From the NCBI RefSeq assembly GCF_000378465.1, contig NZ_KB899910.1:186001-250000 (forward strand): 64,000 bases of DNA. The letters run 5' to 3'. The translations under genes were made by a program, and so were the position numbers. This document shows positions 25,535 through 32,941 of this stretch, one piece after another; the first letter of the stretch is position 1; each line of letters opens with the position of its first letter. The notes under the pieces were generated by a model. It did not search any database, was not told the DNA's origin, and worked only from the letters and a program-made list of their open reading frames with translations. Source of the stretch: Elioraea tepidiphila DSM 17972. Lineage in GTDB: Bacteria; Pseudomonadota; Alphaproteobacteria; Acetobacterales; Acetobacteraceae.

Positions 25535-26476
25535 CTATCGCCGCCAGGGATTGGGCCGGCGGCGCACCTGCGGCGGCGTGGTCCAGGGGGTGCCGTCCCA
25601 GGCCGGCAGGACGGGTCGCGCCGGCACGGATGCGGAGGCGAGCGCGGCCACGCGCTCCTCGATCGTGGGGTGGGTGCGGAACCAGCGCAGCCAGGCCGGG
25701 CCGCGCGAGCCCAGCCGTTCGAAGTCGTCGCCCTGGAGGGCCTGAAGCCGCCTCAGCGCGGAGGCGAGGCCGAGCGGGTCACCCGTCAGTTCCACCGCGC
25801 CGGCATCGGCGAGGAACTCGCGCGTGCGCGACAGCGACAGCGCAAGCAGATCGGACGCCAGCGGGGCCAGGATCAGCAGGGCCGGCAGCAGCGGATGCGC
25901 GCCGAACGCGCCCGCCCCCCAGAGGATCAACACGATCAGCCCGGCCTGGGCCATCGCACGGGTGATGCCCGACGCGGTCGCGGCGATCCGCATCACCGTG
26001 AGATCGCCGTGCCGGACGTGGCTGATCTCGTGCGCCAGCACGCCGGCCAACTCCTCCGCGGTCAGCGTCTCGACCAGCCCGCGCGTCACGCCGATGCCGG
26101 GCCGCTCGGTCGTGCCGGCCGCGACCGCCTGGAGCACCGGCTGGGGCAGCAGGTAGAGCCGCGGCACCGTCGGCAGGTTGGCGCGGCGCGAGAGTTCCTG
26201 GATCAGCGCGTTGAGCCCGGGGGCCTGGAACGGCGACAGCGGGGCCGCGCCGAAGCCCTGGCGGAACACCGCATCCGCCGGCAGCGCGCCGAACGAGAGG
26301 CCGATCGCCACCATGATCGCGCCGATCACCAGGCCGTCGACGCCGGCGGCAAGGAAGCCGATCACTGTGGCGAGGGAAGCGAGGGCGGCAAGCGTGGCCG
26401 CGGTCTCGATCCGGTTGCGGAGCCGGATCCGGGCGATCGCGTCGCGGTCGAGCACGAACTGGGGCATCACCCTCAT
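25535..26476 (-). CDS. HtpX-like M48 zinc metalloprotease
   Basis: This 313-residue inner-membrane protease has the zinc site HEISH at residues 149-153 (VLAHEISHVRHGD) and the downstream glutamate in SRTREFLADAGAVEL. Two hydrophobic segments lie near residues 26-65 and two near 170-215, the HtpX topology. HtpX degrades damaged membrane proteins. The C-terminal FRTHPTIEERVAAL is the usual family end, followed by a proline/arginine-rich tail. It starts about 100 nt downstream of the SelW-like gene on the same strand. Confidence 0.9.
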   Translation of the reverse strand: MRVMPQFVLDRDAIARIRLRNRIETAATLAALASLATVIGFLAAGVDGLVIGAIMVAIGLSFGALPADAVFRQGFGAAPLSPFQAPGLNALIQELSRRANLPTVPRLYLLPQPVLQAVAAGTTERPGIGVTRGLVETLTAEELAGVLAHEISHVRHGDLTVMRIAATASGITRAMAQAGLIVLILWGAGAFGAHPLLPALLILAPLASDLLALSLSRTREFLADAGAVELTGDPLGLASALRRLQALQGDDFERLGSRGPAWLRWFRTHPTIEERVAALASASVPARPVLPAWDGTPWTTPPQVRRRPNPWRR

Positions 26477-26536
26477 ATGAGCACGGCGCGACGCGGGTCA
26501 CACCCGCCGCGACGCAACCGCCCAGGGTGCGCAAGG

Positions 26537-26563
26537 CCCGCGGCACGTGGATCGTGCCGCGGG
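26537..26563 (-). terminator. Hairpin downstream of the SelW-like gene
   Basis: A perfect 10-bp GC stem (CCCGCGGCAC / GTGCCGCGGG, 7-nt loop) lies 15 nt beyond the stop of the selenoprotein gene. There is no clear U-tract, so it may be a rho-assisted or mRNA-stabilising structure rather than a simple terminator. Confidence 0.5.
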
Positions 26564-26577
26564 CACCGCCGCGCCGG

Positions 26578-26793
26578 TCAGGCGAGCGCGTCCACCTCCT
26601 GGTCGGTCGGGAAGCTGCCGGTGGCCTTCTTCGACCACACGAGCTTGCCGTCCTTCAGGATCTCGAAGACGCCGCCGGAGGATTTGGTGAGCGTCACCAT
26701 CGCTCCGGGGTTCTTCGCGAGCAGTCGATCCCTCGCACGGAGGGCCCGCGGCTCGTAGTTTCAGGAGGTGCAGTACTGGATCTCGTAGGTCAT
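26578..26793 (-). CDS. SelW-like (Rdx family) selenoprotein with in-frame UGA
   Basis: If the TGA at 26761-26763 is read as selenocysteine, this is a 71-residue thioredoxin-like SelW/Rdx protein. Residues 1-10 are MTYEIQYCTS, residue 11 is Sec, and the rest continues with NYEPRALRARDRLL, then GGVFEILKDGKLVWSKKATG and SFPTDQEVDALA before a normal TGA at 26578. Thus Cys8-Thr-Ser-Sec11 forms the CxxU redox motif at the family's fixed place after strand 1. AGGAG lies 7 nt before the ATG. A hairpin 16 nt after the UGA resembles a bacterial SECIS, and tRNA-Sec and selA are in the same window. Standard gene callers would truncate or miss it. Its redox partner is unknown. Confidence 0.92.
26730..26744 (-). 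promoter_or_regulatory. Bacterial SECIS-like hairpin after the UGA codon
   Basis: On the minus strand CCCTC (26744-26740) pairs with GAGGG (26734-26730) around the loop CGTGC. The stem starts 16 nt, and the apical loop 21 nt, after the UGA. A G within the first two loop positions and that loop distance fit the known bacterial SECIS pattern bound by SelB. The hairpin lies inside the coding sequence as expected. Confidence 0.75.
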
Positions 26794-26875
26794 CCATACT
26801 CTCCTGCAACGGGACCGGCCTGGACCGGCAGGCCCCGCGCGCCTAACGTGAGGCATCGGAACCGGGAGTTCAACC

Positions 26876-27820
26876 ATGGCCAAGATGCGGGTCGAGGGCA
26901 GCTTCGTCGCCCTGATCACTCCGTTCAACGCCGACGGCTCGGTCGATTTCGGCGCGTTCCGCAGCCTGCTCGACTGGCAGGCCGCGAACGGCACCTCCGC
27001 GGTGCTGATCATGGGCTCGACCGGCGAGGTGTCGATGCTGAGCCCGGATGAGCGGCGCGCGATCGTCGAGCAGACGATCCGCTTCCGTGACGGGCGGATG
27101 AAGTTCTTCTACGGCTGCACCGGCAACAACACCGACACGACCATTGGCTATCTGCGCCACGCCAAGGCGAACGGTGCGGACGGGGCGATCCTGGCCGCCC
27201 CTGCCTATATCTGCGCGGCCGAAGCCGACATCGAGGCGTTCTTCGCCGAGGTCGCCGATGCGGTCGATCTGCCGCTCGGCATCTACAACAACCCGCCCCG
27301 CGTGAAGACCGACCTTCACTGGGACGCGCTGCTGCGGCTGTTCCGCCACCCCAACTACGTCATCCTGAAGGAGAGCACGGCGCGGGTCGGCCAGGTCGCG
27401 CAGGTGCTCGCCGGCAAGCCCGACGCGACGGTGATGTGCTGCGACAGCCCGAACCTGGGGCTCGTGGTGCCGACCATGTCGCTCGGCGGGCACGGCACGG
27501 CGAACATGACCGGCAACATCGACCCGGCCGGGATGGCGCGACTCTCGACGCCATGGACGACGCCCGACCAGAGCGCGGTGTTCCGCGAGACCTATCTGCG
27601 CCTGCTTCCGCTGCTGCACTTCACCTACTCGGCGATCAACCCGGTCGCGGTGAAGTCGCTGATGAAGGCGGTCGGGCTGCCTGCGGGCGATCTGCGCAGG
27701 CCGCTGCGGGGGCTCGAAGCCGCGCATCTCGCCAAGGGCGTGGAGATCGTGCGCGCGTTCGGGCTCGATGCGCAGTACGGCTGGCGTCTTGCGCCCTCCC
27801 TTCCCCTCGCCGCGGAGTGA
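26876..27820 (+). CDS. Dihydrodipicolinate synthase/N-acetylneuraminate lyase family protein
   Basis: This 314-residue class I aldolase has the DapA/NanA fold. GSFVALITPFNADGSVD opens the barrel, GSTGEVSMLSPDER is the keto-acid carboxylate loop, GIYNNPPRVKTD holds the conserved tyrosine, and the Schiff-base lysine is in NYVILKESTARVGQ. It is immediately upstream of a complete TRAP transporter, so it is more likely a catabolic lyase/dehydratase for an imported keto acid or sugar acid than lysine-biosynthetic DapA. The ATG has GGGAG 7 nt upstream. Confidence 0.88.
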   Translation: MAKMRVEGSFVALITPFNADGSVDFGAFRSLLDWQAANGTSAVLIMGSTGEVSMLSPDERRAIVEQTIRFRDGRMKFFYGCTGNNTDTTIGYLRHAKANGADGAILAAPAYICAAEADIEAFFAEVADAVDLPLGIYNNPPRVKTDLHWDALLRLFRHPNYVILKESTARVGQVAQVLAGKPDATVMCCDSPNLGLVVPTMSLGGHGTANMTGNIDPAGMARLSTPWTTPDQSAVFRETYLRLLPLLHFTYSAINPVAVKSLMKAVGLPAGDLRRPLRGLEAAHLAKGVEIVRAFGLDAQYGWRLAPSLPLAAE

Positions 27821-27825
27821 CGATC

Positions 27826-28830
27826 ATGATCCGGCGCCGTTCGCTTCTCGTCGGTTCAACCCTTCTCGCGACACCGTTCGTGGCGCGCGCCCAGGCCGCG
27901 GTGAGCCTGCGTCTGCACACCCTCGTCACCTCGCCGCATCCCTACAACGCGGCGGCCGACTGGTTCGGCGAGGAGATCGCCAAGCGCACCAACGGCGCTG
28001 TGCGAGCGACGCTGTTCCCCTCCGCCCAGCTCGGTCCCGACCGTGCGGTGCTCGACGAGATGCGGCTCGGTACGATCGACCTGATGATCTCGACCACCAA
28101 CAACGCCGCCGCCCAGGTGCCTCAGTACAATGTGTTCTCGCTCGCCTACCTGATCCCGGACTATGACGCGTTCCGCCGTGCGATGCGCGCCGATGGGCCG
28201 ATCGCCGCGCGGGTGCAGGCGCTCTACGAGGAGCGGCGCACGGGGCTGACCTTGCTCGGCTTCATGATGGGCGGCACGCGCAACCTCTCGGCGATCCGCC
28301 CGGTGCGCACACTCGATGATCTCAGGGGGCTGAAGATGCGCGTTCCGCCCTCGCCGGCGGTCGCGCGGCAGTGGCAGGCGCTCGGCACGCTGCCGGTCAC
28401 GATCAACTGGGCGGAGGTCTACACCTCCGTGCAGACCGGGGTCGCCCAGGCGCTGGAGAGCAGCCTGTCGGGCTACCTCGCCGAGCGGTTCTACGAGGTC
28501 GCCCCGCACCTGTCGCTCACCATGCACGAGGTCCAGGTGGGCCATTTCACCATGAGCGCGCGCAGCCTCGCCAAGATTCCCGAGGCGCATCGCGCGACCT
28601 TCCGCGCGGTCGCGGCCGAGGCGATGGAGGTGGGCACGCGCGCCGGGATCGAGGCGGACGAGGCGGTGGTCCGGCGCGCGCGCACGGAGTTCGCCGGCCG
28701 GATCTTCGTGCACGAGCCCGACCGCGCCGCTTTCGCGCGCACGCTCGCACCGCTGCAGGACGAGCTCGCCCAGAGCTACAACGCGCGCGACCTGCTCGAC
28801 ATGGTGCGCGCCGCCGTGCGCACGTCCTGA
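27826..28830 (+). CDS. TRAP transporter solute-binding protein DctP
   Basis: This 334-residue periplasmic binding protein has a Tat-like signal (MIRRRSLLVGSTLLATPFVARAQ). The mature domain shows SAQLGPDRAVLDEMRLGTIDLM, the DctP hinge LRGLKMRVPPSPAVARQWQALG with the conserved carboxylate-binding Arg, and WAEVYTSVQTGVAQALESS. The ATG at 27826 lies 5 nt after the lyase stop; longer frames upstream are shadows of the lyase gene. It begins the DctP-Q-M set. The ligand is probably an organic or sugar acid. Confidence 0.92.
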   Translation: MIRRRSLLVGSTLLATPFVARAQAAVSLRLHTLVTSPHPYNAAADWFGEEIAKRTNGAVRATLFPSAQLGPDRAVLDEMRLGTIDLMISTTNNAAAQVPQYNVFSLAYLIPDYDAFRRAMRADGPIAARVQALYEERRTGLTLLGFMMGGTRNLSAIRPVRTLDDLRGLKMRVPPSPAVARQWQALGTLPVTINWAEVYTSVQTGVAQALESSLSGYLAERFYEVAPHLSLTMHEVQVGHFTMSARSLAKIPEAHRATFRAVAAEAMEVGTRAGIEADEAVVRRARTEFAGRIFVHEPDRAAFARTLAPLQDELAQSYNARDLLDMVRAAVRTS

Positions 28831-29321
28831 CGCTGCGGCTGCTCGTCGCCGTCAATGCGGGGCTGGAGCGGGCGCTGGTGCGCCTGCTCGGATTGCTGTT
28901 CGCCGGACTGATCCTCACCATCGCCTGGCAGGTCGGCGGACGCGAGGTGCTGCGCGTGCCGGCGATCTGGACGCAAGAGGCCGCGCTGTTCCTGTTCACC
29001 TGGTGCGTGTTTCTGGGCTCCGCCGTCGCGGTGCGCCGGTCGGCGCATTACGTCTGCGAGGTGCTGCCGCCGTCGATGCCGCGTGGCCGCGCCTGCCTGA
29101 AGCTGCTCGGCGATGCCGGGATCGCCGTCGCCGCATTGGTGTTGCTCTGGGGCGGCTGGGGCTTCGCCGAGATCGGCCTGTACCGCGATCTGGAGACGCT
29201 GGGGATCGCCGAGGCGTGGCAGATGGCGGCGATGCCGGTGGGCGCGGCGCTGATGCTGCTGTTCCTGATCGAGGTGGTGGTGCGCGACATCGCCGCGCTG
29301 CGCGCCGCCCTCGCGGCCTGA
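28827..29321 (+). CDS. TRAP transporter small permease DctQ
   Basis: This protein of about 164 residues has four hydrophobic segments (LVRLLGLLFAGLILTIAW first) and the DctQ block EVLRVPAIWTQEAALFLFTWCVFLGSAVAVRR. No ATG is available upstream of the first helix. I place the start at a CTG at 28827 that overlaps the dctP stop as CTGA, in line with ATGA coupling elsewhere in the window; a GTG at 28878 is the alternative but shortens the N-terminus. The stop is followed 3 nt later by dctM. Confidence 0.8.
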   Translation: MTLRLLVAVNAGLERALVRLLGLLFAGLILTIAWQVGGREVLRVPAIWTQEAALFLFTWCVFLGSAVAVRRSAHYVCEVLPPSMPRGRACLKLLGDAGIAVAALVLLWGGWGFAEIGLYRDLETLGIAEAWQMAAMPVGAALMLLFLIEVVVRDIAALRAALAA

Positions 29322-29324
29322 GCC

Positions 29325-30626
29325 GTGTTCACGCCGCTTGCGATCCTGATCTGGCTGTTCTTCCTGCTGGTGTTCCTGCGCATCGAGATCGGCTTCGCGC
29401 TGCTCTTGACCTCGCTCGTGGTGCTGCTCCAGCTCGACCTGCCGCTGGAAAGTCTCGCCAACCAGCTCCTCCAGGGCATCGACAACTTCCCCTTGCTTGC
29501 CGTGCCGCTGTTCCTGCTGCTCGGACGGATCGTCGAGGCGGGCGGCATCACCGACCGGCTGCTCGCGGTCGCCAACGCCGTGATCGGACGGCTGCGCGGC
29601 GCGCTCGGCCACGCCAACGTGGTCTCGTCGATGGGGTTCGGCGCGATCTCTGGCTCAGCCGTCTCTGACGTCGTGTCGATCGGCGCGATGATGATCCCGG
29701 CGATGAAGAAGGCGGGCTATCCGGCCGGCTACGCCGCGGCGATCACCGCATGCAGTGCGATCCTCGGCGTCGTCATCCCGCCCTCGATCGTGATGATCAT
29801 CTACGGCGCGGTCGGCCAGGTCAGCGTCGGCGCGCTGCTGATCGCCGGGATCGTACCGGGGGTGACGATCGGGCTGGCACAGATGGCCTACAACCACCTG
29901 CTGGCGGTGCGCAACGACTGGCCGAGGGGCGCGCCGATGCGGCTCCGCGCGCGCGGCGAGGCGGTGGTGCGCGGACTGCCGGTGCTGTTCATCCCCGTGC
30001 TGGTGCTGGGGGGTGTCACGGGCGGCTTCGTCACGCCGACCGAGGCCGCGATCGTCGCGGTGTTCTGGGCCGCGCTGCTGGCGATCGGCGCCTATGGCTC
30101 GATCCGCCTGCGCGATGTGCCCAACATGCTGGGCGAGAGCGCGGTCGCCTTCTCGATCCCGATGTTCATCGTCGGCGCCTCGGGCATCTATGGCTGGCTG
30201 GTGGCCTATCTCGGCGCCGGGCCCGCGGTCGCGTCGTTCCTGCTCGGCATCACCGACAGCTACTGGGGGCTGATGCTGCTGCTGGTCGCGTTCCTGATCG
30301 TGATCGGCATCCCGCTCAACCCCATCCCGTCGGTCCTGATCTTCCTGCCGGTGATCCAGGCGGTCGGCGACGCGGCGGGCGCGCATCCGATCCAGGTCGG
30401 CGTGATCACCGTGATCGTGCTGGCGATCGGGCTGCTCACCCCGCCCCTCTCGATCTGCCTGCTGATCGCGGCACAGATCGCCGAGGTGCAGGAGTTGCAC
30501 GCCTTCCGCCATGCCTTGCCGATCATCGGCGTCTGCCTGCTGGTCGTGCTGCTGCTGATCGCCGTGCCCGAGATCGTGCTGTTCCTGCCCCGCCTCGCCT
30601 TCCCCGAGGTGTTCCTCGGCGGCTGA
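29325..30626 (+). CDS. TRAP transporter large permease DctM
   Basis: This 433-residue membrane permease of the IT superfamily has about 12 hydrophobic segments. It starts at a GTG 3 nt after dctQ. Family blocks include AVPLFLLLGRIVEAGGITDRL, NVVSSMGFGAISGSAVSD, AAITACSAILGVVIPPSIVMIIYG and ITVIVLAIGLLTPPLSICLLIA. It completes the operon of lyase, DctP, DctQ and DctM. A separate start 42 nt downstream begins manC. Confidence 0.93.
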   Translation: MFTPLAILIWLFFLLVFLRIEIGFALLLTSLVVLLQLDLPLESLANQLLQGIDNFPLLAVPLFLLLGRIVEAGGITDRLLAVANAVIGRLRGALGHANVVSSMGFGAISGSAVSDVVSIGAMMIPAMKKAGYPAGYAAAITACSAILGVVIPPSIVMIIYGAVGQVSVGALLIAGIVPGVTIGLAQMAYNHLLAVRNDWPRGAPMRLRARGEAVVRGLPVLFIPVLVLGGVTGGFVTPTEAAIVAVFWAALLAIGAYGSIRLRDVPNMLGESAVAFSIPMFIVGASGIYGWLVAYLGAGPAVASFLLGITDSYWGLMLLLVAFLIVIGIPLNPIPSVLIFLPVIQAVGDAAGAHPIQVGVITVIVLAIGLLTPPLSICLLIAAQIAEVQELHAFRHALPIIGVCLLVVLLLIAVPEIVLFLPRLAFPEVFLGG

Positions 30627-30668
30627 GCGGGCTATACGGGGAGCCCCCTCCCCCTCCCGGTCCGCTCC

Positions 30669-32096
30669 ATGCCCGACCTTCCCCGTATCGTTCCGGTGAT
30701 CCTGTCCGGCGGCTCTGGCACCCGGCTCTGGCCCGCGAGCCGCGAGAGCTACCCGAAGCAGTTGCTGCCGCTGGTCTCGAACCGGCCGATGATCGTCGAG
30801 ACGGCGCTGCGCGCCCCGGCCTCGGCCGGCTTCGCCCCGCCGGTGGTAGTGTCGAACGAAGCACACCGCTTCATCATCGCCGAGCAGCTGCGCGAGGCCG
30901 GTGTCGCCGGCACGCGCATCGTGCTGGAGCCGGCAGGACGGAACAGCGCGCCGGCGATCGGCGCCGCCGCCGTGCTGGTCGCCGAGGAGGACCCGGCGAC
31001 ACCGCTCTGGATGATGGCGGCTGATGCGGCGATCGCGGATGTGGCCGCGCTCCATCGGGCCGTTGCGATCGGCGCGGCCGCCGCGCGCGAGGGCCGGATC
31101 GTCACCTTCGGTATGACGCCCACCGCACCCGAGACGGGCTATGGCTATATCGAGAAGGGTGCGCCGCTGGCCGGCATCGAGGGCGCCTTCGCCGTTGCCC
31201 GTTTCGTCGAGAAGCCCGATGCGGCCACGGCCTCGCAGTATCTCGCCGGCGGCAGGCACCTCTGGAACAGCGGCATGTTCCTGTTCACCGCCGCGACCCT
31301 GATCGCCGAACTGGAACGGCACGCGCCCGACCTGCTCGCCGCCGTGCGCCGGTCGGTCGCGGAGCGGACGACCGATCTCGACTTCATCCGCCTCGGCGCG
31401 GCGTTCAAGGACAGCCCCTCGATCAGCCTCGACTACGCGGTGGCCGAGAAGACCGATCGCGCCGCCGTCGTGCCGGCGGCGATCGGCTGGTCGGATGTCG
31501 GCTCCTGGGCGGCGCTGTGGGAACTCGGCAACCGCGATGCTGCGGGGAATGTCGCGGTCGGCGACGTGCTGCTCGAGGACGCGCGCAACTGCTACGTCCG
31601 CAGCCAGGGACCGTTGGTCGCCGTGCTCGGGCTCGAGGACGCCGTGGTGGTGGCGGACGAGGACTCCGTGCTCGCGATGCCGCGGTCGCGCGCGCAGGAC
31701 GTCAAGCGCATCGTCGATCGGCTGAAGGCCGCCAAGCGCAAGGAGGCGAGCGAGCATCGCCGGATGTACCGCCCCTGGGGCTTCTACGAGGGGCTGATCA
31801 CCGGCGAGCGGTTCCAGGTGAAGCGGATCGTCGTGCGGCCGGGCGGACGGCTCTCGTTGCAGAAGCACTTCCACCGCGCCGAGCACTGGGTGGTGGTGAA
31901 CGGCACGGCGCTCGTCACGCGCGACGCCGAGACGCTGATGGTGCGCGAGAACGAGAGCGTCTACCTGCCGCTCGGCTGCGTGCACCGGCTGGAGAACCCG
32001 GGCAAGATCCCGCTCGTGCTGATCGAGGTGCAGTCGGGTCCCTATCTCGGCGAGGACGACATCGTCCGGATCGAAGACGTCTACGGGAGGGGCTGA
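30669..32096 (+). CDS. manC: Mannose-1-phosphate guanylyltransferase / mannose-6-phosphate isomerase
   Basis: This 475-residue bifunctional enzyme supplies GDP-mannose for surface polysaccharide. The N-terminal nucleotidyltransferase has PVILSGGSGTRLWPASRESYPKQLLP (the pyrophosphorylase signature), FVEKPDAATASQYLAGG and WNSGMFLF. The C-terminal type II isomerase cupin has RPWGFYEGLITGERFQVKRI, QKHFHRAEHW with metal-binding histidines, and ESVYLPLGCVHRLENPG. The length is normal for the fused ManC/AlgA class. Its TGA overlaps the next ATG by 1 nt. Confidence 0.95.
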   Translation: MPDLPRIVPVILSGGSGTRLWPASRESYPKQLLPLVSNRPMIVETALRAPASAGFAPPVVVSNEAHRFIIAEQLREAGVAGTRIVLEPAGRNSAPAIGAAAVLVAEEDPATPLWMMAADAAIADVAALHRAVAIGAAAAREGRIVTFGMTPTAPETGYGYIEKGAPLAGIEGAFAVARFVEKPDAATASQYLAGGRHLWNSGMFLFTAATLIAELERHAPDLLAAVRRSVAERTTDLDFIRLGAAFKDSPSISLDYAVAEKTDRAAVVPAAIGWSDVGSWAALWELGNRDAAGNVAVGDVLLEDARNCYVRSQGPLVAVLGLEDAVVVADEDSVLAMPRSRAQDVKRIVDRLKAAKRKEASEHRRMYRPWGFYEGLITGERFQVKRIVVRPGGRLSLQKHFHRAEHWVVVNGTALVTRDAETLMVRENESVYLPLGCVHRLENPGKIPLVLIEVQSGPYLGEDDIVRIEDVYGRG

Positions 32097-32851
32097 TGGA
32101 CCTTCAGCTTGCCGGCAAGGTCGCGCTGGTCACCGGCGCCTCGGTCGGGCTCGGCCGCGGCATCGCCGAGGTGCTGGCGGAGGAGGGCTGCCGGCTCGCC
32201 ATCCTCGCGCGACGCAAGGCGCTGCTGGAGGAGCTGGCCGACAGCCTCGCCGGGCACGGCGAGCGTCCGCTGGTCGTGGTCGAGGACATCACCGTGCCGG
32301 GTGCGGCGGAGCGCGCGCGCGATGCCGTGCTCGCGCGCTACGGGCGCTGCGACATCCTGGTGAACAACGCGGGCGGATCGCGCCCGCAGCAGGGGCTCGG
32401 CGACGACGCGGCGTGGGAGGAGGCGATGACGCTGAACTTCACCGCAGCCCGCCGCTTCGCCCACGCGATCGTACCGGTGATGCAGGCGAACCGGTTCGGC
32501 CGCATCGTCAACATCACCGGCCCCGACGAGCCCTTCAACATCAACGCCGCCAATGCGCCGAACGGCGCCGTGCATATCTGGGCCAAGGCGCTCTCTCGCG
32601 TCGTCGGCAAGGACGGGATCACGGTGAACTCGATCCCGCCCGGACGCATCCGCAGCGAGCAGATCGACCAGCGCATCATGCCGACCGAGGAGGCGCGCCG
32701 CGCCTGGGCCGAGGCGAACGTGCCGGTCGGCTATATCGGCGAGCCGCGCGACCTCGCCGTGCTGGTCGCGTTCCTGTGCTCGCCGCTCGCGCGCTACATC
32801 ACCGGCCAGGTGATCCACGTGGATGGCGGCGCGCGCCGGTTCAGCCATTGA
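32096..32851 (+). CDS. SDR-family oxidoreductase lacking the catalytic Tyr
   Basis: This 251-residue short-chain dehydrogenase fold has the cofactor loop TGASVGLGRG at residues 13-22, ILVNNAGG at 87-94, and the C-terminal ITGQVIHVDGG. The usual Ser-Tyr-Lys site is altered: Thr141 stands where Ser is expected, and the Tyr of YxxxK is His160, with Lys164 kept (HIWAKALS). SIPPGRIRSEQI follows. It either uses an atypical mechanism or is a non-catalytic relative. Its start overlaps the manC stop, suggesting a shared transcript, though no pathway link is obvious. Confidence 0.85.
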   Translation: MDLQLAGKVALVTGASVGLGRGIAEVLAEEGCRLAILARRKALLEELADSLAGHGERPLVVVEDITVPGAAERARDAVLARYGRCDILVNNAGGSRPQQGLGDDAAWEEAMTLNFTAARRFAHAIVPVMQANRFGRIVNITGPDEPFNINAANAPNGAVHIWAKALSRVVGKDGITVNSIPPGRIRSEQIDQRIMPTEEARRAWAEANVPVGYIGEPRDLAVLVAFLCSPLARYITGQVIHVDGGARRFSH

Positions 32852-32857
32852 TGCGCG

Positions 32858-32935
32858 GCTGCCGGACTTCGCGTCTCCGGCAGCCGGGTCGCGCGCGTGG
32901 AAGTGGCCGGGCGGAGCGCACGGCTCCGCCCGGCC
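32858..32935. terminator. Tandem hairpins between convergent genes
   Basis: Two strong GC hairpins lie between the convergent SDR gene and the large minus-strand gene: GCTGCCGGA/TCCGGCAGC at 32858-32884 and a 13-bp stem (GGCCGGGCGGAGC/GCTCCGCCCGGCC, loop GCACG) at 32905-32935. They lack U-tracts on either strand but are well placed as a bidirectional terminator. Confidence 0.6.
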
Positions 32936-32941
32936 GCCTCG

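Noticed and set aside
26498-26809. Minus-strand frame starting at ATG 26797 overlapping the SelW-like gene
   Set aside because: It is shifted by one base from the SelW frame and encodes no recognisable protein. The SelW reading explains the conserved sequence on both sides of the UGA.
29655-31985. Open minus-strand frame of about 776 codons rich in His, Asp and Arg
   Set aside because: It is antisense to dctM and manC, has no recognisable motif, and has the biased composition of a third-position shadow frame.
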